DNA from: Phycisphaerae bacterium | GTDB taxonomy: Bacteria; Planctomycetota; Phycisphaerae; Phycisphaerales; SM1A02 | Assembly (NCBI GenBank): GCA_018665385.1 | Contig: JABJDN010000004.1 | Span: 1-9,507, forward strand | Direction of reading: 5' to 3' | DNA length: 9,507 nt | Shown: positions 1-7,004 of the stretch, piece after piece | How the letters are laid out: each line of letters begins with the position of its first letter | Position numbering within the stretch: position 1 is the first letter of the stretch | Notes under the pieces: generated by a model | What the model saw: only the letters and a program-made list of their open reading frames with translations | The model's database searches: none | Told to the model about the DNA's origin: nothing | Position numbers and translations under genes: made by a program

Positions 1-1023
1 AAATCGATCGAAGAAGTTGCAGCAGATGCAACAAGGCAATGTGGGTGGTTCTTGCAACACGATAAAGTGGCAAAAGTTGAGTTAACTTGTTCGCCCAATG
101 TCGGCACGTATTTATTTTCTAATAAGCGAAATCAATTCGCTGCCTTTGAAAAGAATACAAACAAACGAATAGTTGTCCGCATAATCGAAGGCATTGCGAC
201 AGATAGAATTGTCTTTTATGCATACGACGAACGTGGCACTGATATTGAATTAGACACTTTAGAAAAGGTAGTACCACCTTCAATACAAAATTTGATGAAG
301 TTGCAAGCATCGCACGTGGAGCCAGAAGAACTTCTTGAGAAAACTGGCAGGAAGCGTTCTAGGCGAAGAGGCGGAAACAAGGCGCCTTTAGCTGAAGCAA
401 CGTCTATCAGCGGCAATGCGAACTTAGACGAAGAAATGGCAATGTTAGATAAGCCACAGTCTGAGAAAAAACCTGCTAATAAAGAAAAGCCAGCAAAGAA
501 AAAACCCCAGAAGAAGGCTGAAGATACACCGGCGGATGCAGCTACTCGAGTCTACTTGTTTGCAAAAAGTATAGGTAGGACTAGTAAAGAAATAGTCGAG
601 TTATGCAAAGAGCAAGGCGAAGATGTTCGTGGACACATGTCAATGATGAATGCTGAACTTGTTACAAAATTCACGGCTCACTTTGGAGAAGATGAACAGG
701 AAACACCACCGCCAAAACGCAAACGTCGTAGAAGAGGTGGTAGAGGTAGGGGCAAGAAGGTTCAGGTAGCGGTAGAGGGCTCATCAGAAGAACAGGCGGA
801 TCCAAAAGAAGAGACTGCCAAAAAGAATACTACAAAAAAGAAACGTTCCCGTAGAAGCTCAAAGAAAACTTCAAAGAAAAACGATCCAGAAGTTGAAGCA
901 AAAAAAGAAGTTGAACCCAAGGTTGAAAAGCCTATAGTTAAGCCAAGGCGAACATTGTACGGAAGAAGTAGAAGAAGTATCTCGACTGATGAAGTGCAGC
1001 AAAGTATGGGCGAACGCACATGA
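1..1023 (+). CDS. RNase E/G-family ribonuclease, C-terminal part with IF2_N domain (5' end outside window)
   Basis: The frame is open from base 1, so this is the last 340 codons of a longer gene; the TTG at 52 is not a credible start. The first ~70 residues (EEVAAD..., then VELTCSPNVGTYLFSNKR and KRIVVRI) resemble the end of the RNase E/G catalytic region, where DVAxVEVxxxPxVAxYLxNRKR-like text precedes the disordered tail. The tail has arginine-rich patches (GRKRSRRRGG; KRKRRRRGGRGRGKK) and Lys/Glu-rich stretches, as in RNA-binding tails. Residues ~183-230 (RVYLFAKSIG... to HMSMMNAELV) match the IF2_N fold, a small helical domain best known from initiation factor IF-2. RNase E/G processes rRNA and starts mRNA decay. 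The stop overlaps the dxr start as ATGA, indicating translational coupling. An IF-2 is excluded because no GTPase domain follows. The family call rests on a short catalytic remnant and is moderately firm; the IF2_N call is stronger. Confidence 0.7.
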   Translation, partial: KSIEEVAADATRQCGWFLQHDKVAKVELTCSPNVGTYLFSNKRNQFAAFEKNTNKRIVVRIIEGIATDRIVFYAYDERGTDIELDTLEKVVPPSIQNLMKLQASHVEPEELLEKTGRKRSRRRGGNKAPLAEATSISGNANLDEEMAMLDKPQSEKKPANKEKPAKKKPQKKAEDTPADAATRVYLFAKSIGRTSKEIVELCKEQGEDVRGHMSMMNAELVTKFTAHFGEDEQETPPPKRKRRRRGGRGRGKKVQVAVEGSSEEQADPKEETAKKNTTKKKRSRRSSKKTSKKNDPEVEAKKEVEPKVEKPIVKPRRTLYGRSRRSISTDEVQQSMGERT

Positions 1024-2174
1024 GCCGAAGGGTGTTTATCCTTGGATCAACAGGGTCAATAGGTTGTAGCACTGTTGAAGTTATAGAGCATTTGCGTTCT
1101 ATTGATGGAGATGGCAGTTGGCCAGTTGTAGGCATTTCCGCTGGATCAAATTGCGAGTTGTTGCTGCAACAAGCAACGCGGCTTGATGTAGAAGCAATAG
1201 CAATTACAAACAAAGCAGCGCTCGAGTTCAAAAACATATTTTCAAATTCAGAAGAATTGCTAAAAGCACATGCGAAACCAGGAGATATTGTGGTTGCTGC
1301 AATTGTTGGTTTTGCAGGTGTTGCTCCAGTGCTAACGGCAGTTAAATGCGGATGCGATATAGCACTTGCAAATAAAGAAACACTTGTAGCAGCGGGTGAA
1401 ATTATCATGAAAGCGGTGCAGAAAGCCGGAGTAAGATTACTACCGGTGGATAGTGAGCACTCTGCAATTTATCAAGCTCTTTCAGAACACCCAAATGCTG
1501 AAATTGCAAAAATAACGTTAACCGCGAGTGGCGGTTCATTGAGAAACATCAAAACAGAAGATTTGTCCAATGCAACAGTGGAGCAAGTATTGAATCATCC
1601 AACGTGGTCAATGGGCGCTAAGGTTACGGTTGATTCTGCCTCTTTGATGAATAAAGCATTAGAACTTATTGAAGCGTGCTGGCTGTTTGATGTGAAGGAT
1701 GACAGGCTAGAAGCTGTGATACACCCGCAATCAATCGTCCATGGCATGGTTCAATTTGTAGATGGTTCAGTCATTGCCCAGATGTCCCCACCTGACATGA
1801 AATTACCTATCCAATTTGCGCTAACGTATCCAAAAAGAGTTGATGGCTGTAGCCCAAAAATTGACTGGGCGAATCATTCGACTTTACAGTTTGAAGCAAT
1901 TGATAAGATTCGTCATCCAGCAATTCAGCTTGCATACGACGTGATTAGACTTGGTGGTACAGCGGGCGCTGTTTTCAATGCGGCAAACGAAGAAGTTGTT
2001 GAATCTTTTCTTGAACATTCTCTCCCCTTTGGGGCAATGGTGCCTATCGTAGCTGAAGTGCTTGGTACTATTACACATTCGGAAAACGTTACATTAGAAT
2101 CCGTGGTTGCAAAAGATACTGAAGCTCGAGAACTTACTCGAAAAATTATCTCTTCTCAAAAAGTGAACTCATAA
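1020..2174 (+). CDS. dxr: 1-deoxy-D-xylulose 5-phosphate reductoisomerase
   Basis: This enzyme converts 1-deoxy-D-xylulose 5-phosphate to 2-C-methyl-D-erythritol 4-phosphate with NADPH and a divalent metal, the committed step of MEP isoprenoid synthesis in the cytosol. The 384-residue length is normal. The N-terminal NADPH loop GSTGSIG is at residues 9-15 and the ANKET motif at 117-121. The metal ligands appear as D144 and E146 (PVDSEHSAIYQ) and E215 (MNKALELIEA). Substrate-phosphate residues are visible as S170 in TASGG, H193 in NHPTW, S206, N211 and K212. The HPQSIVHGMVQF and MSPPDMKLPIQ blocks are typical of the family. The ATG overlaps the upstream stop (ATGA) and has no clear Shine-Dalgarno site, so it is probably translated by coupling. 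rseP follows 9 bases later. Nothing looks damaged and all catalytic residues are present. Confidence 0.97.
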   Translation: MSRRVFILGSTGSIGCSTVEVIEHLRSIDGDGSWPVVGISAGSNCELLLQQATRLDVEAIAITNKAALEFKNIFSNSEELLKAHAKPGDIVVAAIVGFAGVAPVLTAVKCGCDIALANKETLVAAGEIIMKAVQKAGVRLLPVDSEHSAIYQALSEHPNAEIAKITLTASGGSLRNIKTEDLSNATVEQVLNHPTWSMGAKVTVDSASLMNKALELIEACWLFDVKDDRLEAVIHPQSIVHGMVQFVDGSVIAQMSPPDMKLPIQFALTYPKRVDGCSPKIDWANHSTLQFEAIDKIRHPAIQLAYDVIRLGGTAGAVFNAANEEVVESFLEHSLPFGAMVPIVAEVLGTITHSENVTLESVVAKDTEARELTRKIISSQKVNS

Positions 2175-2183
2175 AGGACTCCA

Positions 2184-4340
2184 ATGTCATTCGAATCGTT
2201 ATTTAATATTCTCCTTATTATTCTTGGTTTTGGATTGCTTATTGGCATTCACGAACTTGGGCACTTTCTAGCTGCTAAATGGTCTGGAATTCGAACAAAC
2301 GCTTTTGCTGTTGGCATGGGTCCACAAGTTATTTCATTCCGCAAGGGAGTTGGATTCTGTTTTAAATCTTCAAGTCCGAAAGTTATCGCAAAGTGCGGCA
2401 AGGACGCCAACGGCATGACAGATGCTGAGCTCGTAGAGCACGGTATTTCTGAAACGGAATACTCACTACGATTGTTACCAATAGGTGGTTTTGTATCTAT
2501 GCTTGGGCAAGAAGATGGCAAGCCTGAAGAAGTTTCAGCGGACCCCCGAAGTTATAACATGTGTTCGATAGGGAAAAGAATGGTTGTTGTTTCAGCAGGC
2601 GTTTTCATGAACTTACTCTTAGCTATTTTGTTTTTCGTTATATGTTTTCAAATTGGTGTTCATTTTGAAGCGCCTATTGTCGGGCAAATTATTCCGGGCT
2701 CACCTGCTGCAAACGCACGCTCTATTGCTCATAATGGGGGCGGAGAGAACAACAAGATCGTGCCGGGTGATCAAATTGAATTTATAAATGGCGAGAAAGT
2801 CACTACTTTTCAAGACGTACAAATTGCGAGTGCAATGGCAAAGCCAGGAGTTCCAATTCTACTTGCGATTACGAATTCGGCAGATGGGAATTTGTACGAT
2901 TATCAAATAGTTCCAAAGAATACTGATGGCGGATTGTTAGAGTTAGGCTTGTTCCCTGATTCAACCTTGCAATTACGCGGAGGCGAGTCTGCTGTTTCTG
3001 CGCTTGCAATGCTCGCAGTTCAGTATCCAGAGTTACTTCAACTGCAGCCTGGCATGAAGATGGCTGGAATATGCGACCCTGTTGATTATCGACGTAACAA
3101 AGATATAGCTTTCCAGCCAATTTCTCAATTTAACCAATTAGAGTCGTTCCTGAGCAACCGTCTAAATAGCGTTACTACTTTATGGGCATATGGGGACAAG
3201 CAAGTAGTCGTAGAAATCCCAACTCAAATTAAATTGCAGATTTTACGACCTGTTGGAATTCCTGAAAATGCACCTCAAAACTATGAATATGGTTTTGGCG
3301 GATTAGTTCCACTTTCGGAAATTTCGTATGTTGTACCTACCAGCCCAAACATTGATTCATTGGAGGTAGGCGATGTCATCACAAAAGTGAATTCTCTTGA
3401 CTATCCTCGAATGGGGCAATTGAGAAATTATTTAGCGAATCAGCCAGATGGAGATGTGCATGTTTCCGTATTACGCAGTGGTAGCGAAGAAAATATTATT
3501 GCTAAATTAGAAGACGGCAAACTTGGTGTACTTCTAACAAGTGCTCTAGATTTTTCCATAACAGCACAGCCATTAGAAGAGGTGCTTACCAATGTAGACG
3601 GCGCCCTTGTCTCAACACCAACACCGATTGCAGGACTGCAAATCCTTGGGGGATCATCGCTTTTAGGAGCCTCAACTTCTATCAGTGCTGAACTTTCGCA
3701 GAATGACATTGTGCATACAGCACAGACTTGGCGACAGTTTATAGACCAAATGGATACGGCTACCATGAACAGCACAGCAACTGGGAAGCTTGTTCTTATA
3801 GTGAAAAATCCGACAAAGAACGCTGAAGTCATACAGTTTGAATTACCAACCGCACTCGGAAAAATTACTGGTAGTACTTCGCCGTTAGCGCAGCAATTGT
3901 TTGAACCGTTGTACGTAACTCGTCACAGTGACGGCAATCCGCTCAAGGCACTTCAGATGGGGTTCGATGAAACGACGAACATGGTTGTCATGACTTACTT
4001 GACGATTGACAGACTTTTTCGGCGTACAGTTGGCGTTGATCAGTTACGAGGTCCTGTAGGTATTGTCAGCATTGGTTCCAAAATTGCAGGGAGAGGGTTT
4101 AGCTACTTGCTCTTCTTCTTAGCGATTATTAGTGTAAATTTGGCAGTACTAAATTTCTTGCCATTGCCGATTGTTGATGGTGGTCTGTTCTTGTATCTTG
4201 TTTATGAGAAAATATTTAACAAGCCGCCTCCAATTGCATTCCAAAATGCAGCAGCTGCACTGGGTTTGTGTCTGATAGGCGCTTTGTTCCTTGTTACGTT
4301 TTATAACGATATAGCTCGCCTAATCTCTGGCGCCGTCTAA
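2184..4340 (+). CDS. rseP: RseP-type site-2 intramembrane metalloprotease with enlarged PDZ-containing region
   Basis: This is a membrane zinc protease of family M50 that cuts transmembrane substrates; in E. coli, RseP releases sigma-E by cleaving RseA. Transmembrane segment 1 (about residues 8-32) contains the zinc motif HELGH at 23-27. A GMGPQV loop sits at 44-49, a second membrane segment at ~133-157, and the C-terminal NFLPLPIVDGG motif at 657-667 supplies the third metal ligand D665, followed by a last membrane helix (~690-710). At 718 residues it is far longer than the ~450 of E. coli RseP. The extra length is between the second membrane segment and the C-terminal membrane core. PDZ-like segments can be suggested at ~165-245 (IVGQIIPGSPA...VPGDQIEFING) and ~380-455 (VVPTSPNIDSLEVGDVITKVN), with a further less clear segment at ~460-560. 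AAGGA-type Shine-Dalgarno bases (AAGGA, 2174-2178) lie 5 nt before the ATG. The substrate cannot be told from here. Confidence 0.93.
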   Translation: MSFESLFNILLIILGFGLLIGIHELGHFLAAKWSGIRTNAFAVGMGPQVISFRKGVGFCFKSSSPKVIAKCGKDANGMTDAELVEHGISETEYSLRLLPIGGFVSMLGQEDGKPEEVSADPRSYNMCSIGKRMVVVSAGVFMNLLLAILFFVICFQIGVHFEAPIVGQIIPGSPAANARSIAHNGGGENNKIVPGDQIEFINGEKVTTFQDVQIASAMAKPGVPILLAITNSADGNLYDYQIVPKNTDGGLLELGLFPDSTLQLRGGESAVSALAMLAVQYPELLQLQPGMKMAGICDPVDYRRNKDIAFQPISQFNQLESFLSNRLNSVTTLWAYGDKQVVVEIPTQIKLQILRPVGIPENAPQNYEYGFGGLVPLSEISYVVPTSPNIDSLEVGDVITKVNSLDYPRMGQLRNYLANQPDGDVHVSVLRSGSEENIIAKLEDGKLGVLLTSALDFSITAQPLEEVLTNVDGALVSTPTPIAGLQILGGSSLLGASTSISAELSQNDIVHTAQTWRQFIDQMDTATMNSTATGKLVLIVKNPTKNAEVIQFELPTALGKITGSTSPLAQQLFEPLYVTRHSDGNPLKALQMGFDETTNMVVMTYLTIDRLFRRTVGVDQLRGPVGIVSIGSKIAGRGFSYLLFFLAIISVNLAVLNFLPLPIVDGGLFLYLVYEKIFNKPPPIAFQNAAAALGLCLIGALFLVTFYNDIARLISGAV

Positions 4341-4374
4341 AATTCTTTTTCCATAATTCCCGCATCACCCAATT

Positions 4375-4446
4375 TACCTCTGAGGTAACCTCTGCGTCTA
4401 CCTCTGTGGCAACCTCTGAGGCTACCGCTGAGGCTACGTCTGAGGT
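4375..4446 (+). repeat. Six head-to-tail 12-bp repeats, consensus WACCTCTGAGGY
   Basis: Six exactly 12-bp units run without spacers from 4375. Units 1 and 4 match the core ACCTCTGAGG perfectly; units 3, 5 and 6 differ from it by one base and unit 2 by two. Within each unit CCTC-T-GAGG is itself a small palindrome. The array lies 34 bases after the rseP stop. Because 12 is a multiple of 3, one frame on each strand stays open and reads as four-residue T-S-E-V-like repeats, but neither has a start codon or Shine-Dalgarno site, so I do not call a gene. There are no spacers, so it is not a CRISPR. Confidence 0.85.
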
Positions 4447-4489
4447 TTGAGGTTACCACTGTGAATGCCTCAGAGGTGAACACAGAGGT
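4400..4489. repeat. Imperfect inverted repeat (23-nt arms) built from the 12-bp unit
   Basis: Bases 4400-4422 pair with 4467-4489. The outer 9 and inner 11 positions are complementary, with a 3-base mismatch between them (20 of 23 pairs), around a 44-nt loop that contains two more direct units. The right arm is two repeat units in inverted orientation. As RNA this would be a long, GC-rich hairpin after rseP. The bases following it (TTTAAATCCTTTTA) are U-rich but not a clean U-tract, so a terminator or 3'-stabilising role is possible, not shown. Confidence 0.75.
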
Positions 4490-4635
4490 TTAAATCCTTT
4501 TATTGGGGTTAAGATGGGTGGGGTGTGTGGTGTATGTGGGCAAAACTTAGGGAGATGTTGTTTTTGGGGTCATGAAGCATGTCTTTGAAGTCGAAATATC
4601 CTTTGGATGGGCAATAATCTAGGAACAGGATCCGC

Positions 4636-5682
4636 ATGAACACACCTAAAAACATGATTCAAAAATGCAGGCGTCAAGTACTCATCATCGAGGAAAATAC
4701 TGCAACTGCAGAACGTCTTATGGCAGCACTGGTTGCTCCGCAATCACAAACTACGTTTCCGAAGGAGCAGATTGATTGCACTACGTTATCAAGCGCTGGG
4801 CAATTTTTTGAATCTGATCCATCCTCATGGGATGTCGTAGTGACTGCATTAAATTTTAAAGAGGGCTCAGGATTTGATGTCTTGTCGTTTGTGCAAGGTC
4901 TTCGACCAGAAGTGCCTGTAATTATGATGGGACATCCTGATGAATCTGAAGTTGCCGTGGAAGCAATTAAAGCAGGTGCTTCAGATTACTTGATGCTTAC
5001 TGGCCACGAAATGATTACGTTCCCTGTCACCGTCCAAAAGTGCCTTGCTCTTCAAGTAATTCGGACTGAAAACGATGACCTTCACGCTGATTTGAGCCAT
5101 TCTCTAACCGAACTGGCTGTTGCTAACAGAGAATTGCAACAACTCATACAGCGGCTTGAAATTGCCGCTAGAACAGACGATCTTACGAAACTGAGTAATC
5201 GCCGGTGGTTGAATCTAATGCTTGAAAATCGCTGGGAAGAAGCGACTCGAAATGGAATTCCGCTTGCATTTATGATGATTGATTTAGATGGATTTAAGGC
5301 ATGCAACGATAATCTAGGCCATCAAAAAGGTGATGAAATTTTGCGACTTGCTGCGCGGGTGCTTGAAGCTAATTGCCGTTCCATTGACATTTCTGCACGC
5401 TTCGGTGGCGATGAATTTTGTGTTCTTATGCCACATGCGAATCCAGATGCCGCATTGCAAATTGCCCATCGTATTGCTTCTGCGTTTGACGAAGCAGTTG
5501 CAGCAATTTCCGAACAAAAAATTAATGTTTCAATGTCCATTGGTGTAGCGCACTGGCAAATCACAAATCCAATCAGTGCTGATGAACTAGTACGACACGC
5601 AGACGAAGCAATGTACAAAGCGAAAAGTGATTGTGACAAGCGGGTTGTATTATCTGAAACGCCATCCCGCTGGGTTGCGTAA
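4636..5682 (+). CDS. Diguanylate cyclase with degenerate receiver domain (REC-GGDEF)
   Basis: It makes the second messenger cyclic di-GMP from two GTP. Residues ~13-135 have a response-regulator receiver pattern (QVLIIEEN at 14-21; WDVVVTAL at 65-72; PVIMMGHPDE at 94-103; AIKAGASDYL at 110-119). The usual phospho-acceptor Asp is A71, the switch Thr/Ser is G99 and the conserved Lys is L121, so phosphorylation looks impossible; the acidic pair survives as E19/E20. A predicted coiled coil (~143-178) links to the GGDEF domain (~180-340), which keeps DDLTKLSNRR at 181-190, MMIDLDGFKACNDNLGH at 213-229, an intact GGDEF at 257-261 and SIGVA at 301-305. An RxxD product-inhibition site (R248-D251) lies five residues before GGDEF. 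The enzyme should be active and feedback-inhibited. No membrane segment is seen, so it is probably cytosolic. AGGA 5 nt before the ATG supports the start. Its stop directly abuts that of smpB. Confidence 0.93.
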   Translation: MNTPKNMIQKCRRQVLIIEENTATAERLMAALVAPQSQTTFPKEQIDCTTLSSAGQFFESDPSSWDVVVTALNFKEGSGFDVLSFVQGLRPEVPVIMMGHPDESEVAVEAIKAGASDYLMLTGHEMITFPVTVQKCLALQVIRTENDDLHADLSHSLTELAVANRELQQLIQRLEIAARTDDLTKLSNRRWLNLMLENRWEEATRNGIPLAFMMIDLDGFKACNDNLGHQKGDEILRLAARVLEANCRSIDISARFGGDEFCVLMPHANPDAALQIAHRIASAFDEAVAAISEQKINVSMSIGVAHWQITNPISADELVRHADEAMYKAKSDCDKRVVLSETPSRWVA

Positions 5683-6159
5683 TTACATACGTCTTTTCAT
5701 CGCGCGGTCCATTTCGCGTTGAGCTGCTTTTTTAACTAGGTCTTGTCGCTTGTCTGATTTGCGTTTGCCTGAAGCCATTCCAAGTAGTAATTTCGCTTTG
5801 TTATTAAGGAAGTAAATTTTTAATGGAACGAGGGTGTTGCCTTGCGAATGCGCGAATGTTGCCAGTTTTTTAATTTCACGTTTGTGAGCAAGTAATACTC
5901 TTGTACGAATAGGATCATGTTGATGTGCAAAAGAAGCATCGTTGTATTCTGCAATATGTACGCCATGTAACTTTAAAGTAAGTGGCCGCTCTGTTGCGCG
6001 TATCCATCCTTCAGCTAGACTTGCTTGCCCATTGCGAATCGACTTTACTTCTGTACCACGTAAAACAATACCCACTTCCAACGTGTCTTCAATGTGGTAT
6101 TCATGTCGAACCTTGCGGTTTTCGATAACAGGATTTGAGTTGTTTTTTGTCTTTCCCAT
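5683..6159 (-). CDS. smpB: SsrA-binding protein (tmRNA partner)
   Basis: SmpB binds tmRNA and the stalled ribosome during trans-translation rescue. Landmarks are NRKVRHEY at 14-21, GTEVKSIR at 35-42, HDPIRTRVLLAHKREIKKL at ~81-99, LVPLKIYF at 110-117 and the basic tail from GKRKSDKR at 131-138 to the end, which enters the ribosomal mRNA channel. I chose the ATG at 6159, giving 158 residues, the usual family length, and a normal MGKTKN start. A longer frame from a TTG at 6237 adds 26 residues unlike the family. There is no clear Shine-Dalgarno site; a TAGAAT hexamer lies 11 nt before the ATG. The gene is divergent from the dockerin-like gene and tail-to-tail with the GGDEF gene with no bases between the stops. 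The ssrA gene is not in this window. Confidence 0.95.
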   Translation of the reverse strand: MGKTKNNSNPVIENRKVRHEYHIEDTLEVGIVLRGTEVKSIRNGQASLAEGWIRATERPLTLKLHGVHIAEYNDASFAHQHDPIRTRVLLAHKREIKKLATFAHSQGNTLVPLKIYFLNNKAKLLLGMASGKRKSDKRQDLVKKAAQREMDRAMKRRM

Positions 6160-6170
6160 GTAAAAAGTGG

Positions 6171-6176
6171 ATTCTA
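6171..6176 (-). promoter_or_regulatory. Possible -10 box (TAGAAT) of smpB
   Basis: TAGAAT matches the TATAAT consensus at 5 of 6 bases and ends 11 nt before the smpB ATG. No -35-like hexamer is found at 16-18 nt. Its surroundings (CCGTAGAATCCA) share 9-base matches with the sites before queE and tRNA-Leu. If it is used, the transcript would be leaderless or nearly so, which would fit the missing Shine-Dalgarno site. Confidence 0.3.
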
Positions 6177-6268
6177 CGGCATCTAATAACGTGATGAGGG
6201 CTCTTTTAAGACTCTTTTTTCTTGGCAACTCGATCAAATCGTAGTACAGTAGTGCAGGAGAAACAAAT

Positions 6269-6952
6269 ATGGATTTTATATCGATCGTCTTATTAAGCGG
6301 AAGTGCTCTGATTGGTCCACCAGACCAAGATATGTGGACATTTGCTGCGACGTCTAGTGGTGAGAATTTCTCATGGACTAGTCCTAACCCAATTACAGCG
6401 ACAGGTACTGATTATGAGATGCTCTATACAATCACAGAAGCTACCGTCATGGTGAGTTATATCGGTATCGAATTTGGACCAAACGACGTGATGGACATGA
6501 TAACTGAAGACTTAATTAATACCTGGCGATCTTCTACAGGTCCCGCGCCACTAGATTTTGGTTGGATTCACATTTCAGCACCCGCTAACCAAGACCCTCC
6601 TGCACTTTCATTCGACTGGAGAGTTGAGTTGGATGCCAAGGGAAATGTTATATACAGAATGGAAAACCTCTTTCTTGGACAATCTGAATATGATTTAGGT
6701 TGGCCATGGGGAAGTGTAATTGTGAATTTAGAATCTGGAACAATTGTTGCAGAGTTGGGAGTCGCGAGTGTTGATACGCCATGCTACGCAGATATAACCC
6801 AAGACGGCATAGTAAATGTCAGTGATATCCTTGAAGTGATTAGTGGATGGGGCTACTGTTTAGATTGCCCTGCCGATATAAATCAAGATGATCTTATTAA
6901 TGTCATTGATTTGCTACAAATAGTAAGCCGCTGGGGCCCATGCCCTCGATGA
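6269..6952 (+). CDS. Uncharacterised protein with two C-terminal dockerin-like calcium loops
   Basis: I do not recognise the first ~170 residues. The extreme N-terminus (ISIVLLSGSALIG, ~4-16) is hydrophobic and may be a weak signal peptide, although it lacks the usual Lys/Arg. The middle is rich in Trp, Thr, Ser and Asp with alternating hydrophobics, suggesting a beta-sandwich-like exported domain. The C-terminus has two tandem dockerin-like motifs: DITQDGIVNVSD at 175-186, then DINQDDLINVID at 203-214, each followed by a helix ending in WG. Four Cys (172, 197, 200, 225) bracket them. Such DxNxDG loops bind calcium in type I dockerins; in Phycisphaerae this layout is a common ending of secreted proteins without cellulosomes, and its role there is unclear. 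AGGAG (6256-6260), 8 nt upstream, fixes the ATG, and an in-frame stop at 6242 rules out a longer form. It ends 20 nt before a strong terminator. Confidence 0.8.
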   Translation: MDFISIVLLSGSALIGPPDQDMWTFAATSSGENFSWTSPNPITATGTDYEMLYTITEATVMVSYIGIEFGPNDVMDMITEDLINTWRSSTGPAPLDFGWIHISAPANQDPPALSFDWRVELDAKGNVIYRMENLFLGQSEYDLGWPWGSVIVNLESGTIVAELGVASVDTPCYADITQDGIVNVSDILEVISGWGYCLDCPADINQDDLINVIDLLQIVSRWGPCPR

Positions 6953-6972
6953 TCGAATAAGTAATCCAATCT

Positions 6973-7002
6973 AAAAAGCTACGACTTTCGTCGTAGCTTT
7001 TT
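6973..7002. terminator. Bidirectional intrinsic terminator
   Basis: A perfect 13-bp stem (6973-6985 with 6990-7002) closes a 4-base loop, with an A5/T5 run at each edge, so it has a GC-containing hairpin plus U-tract in both directions. It lies 20 nt after the dockerin-like gene on + and begins 2 nt after the tRNA-Leu 3' end on -. Read as minus-strand RNA the loop is GAAA closed by C-G, a stable GNRA tetraloop. Confidence 0.93.
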
Positions 7003-7004
7003 AA

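Larger units (their letters stand above)
4341..4635. other. Non-coding gap between rseP and the GGDEF gene
   Basis: No credible gene is visible in this 295-bp gap. Besides the 12-bp array and inverted repeat it holds a strand-biased G-rich tract (~4505-4570), with G-runs at 4505-4508, 4516-4518, 4520-4523 and 4538-4540. The last ~60 bases before the GGDEF start are ordinary sequence. AATAAT (4613-4618) and TTGAAG (4585-4590) resemble promoter boxes but are 22 nt apart, too far for a standard sigma-70 promoter. Two AGGA motifs (4621-4624, 4627-4630) precede the next ATG; the nearer one is 5 nt away and well placed. Confidence 0.7.

Noticed and set aside
938..1408. 156-codon minus-strand frame opposite dxr
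   Set aside because: It lies mostly over the strongly conserved dxr gene and has no recognisable protein character, so it is a shadow frame.
4375..4446. T-S-E-V-like repeat peptide encoded in the 12-bp array, or a CRISPR
   Set aside because: The open frames on both strands lack starts and ribosome sites and follow simply from a stop-free 12-bp unit; units have no spacers, so it is not a CRISPR.
6160..6237. TTG-started N-terminal extension of smpB
   Set aside because: The 26 extra residues are unlike the family, and the ATG at 6159 gives the normal 158-residue protein.
6222..6250. TTGGCA and TACAGT hexamers with 17-nt spacing before the dockerin-like gene
   Set aside because: Spacing is ideal, but transcription would start at about 6257, inside the AGGAG ribosome site, so this is unlikely as the main promoter.
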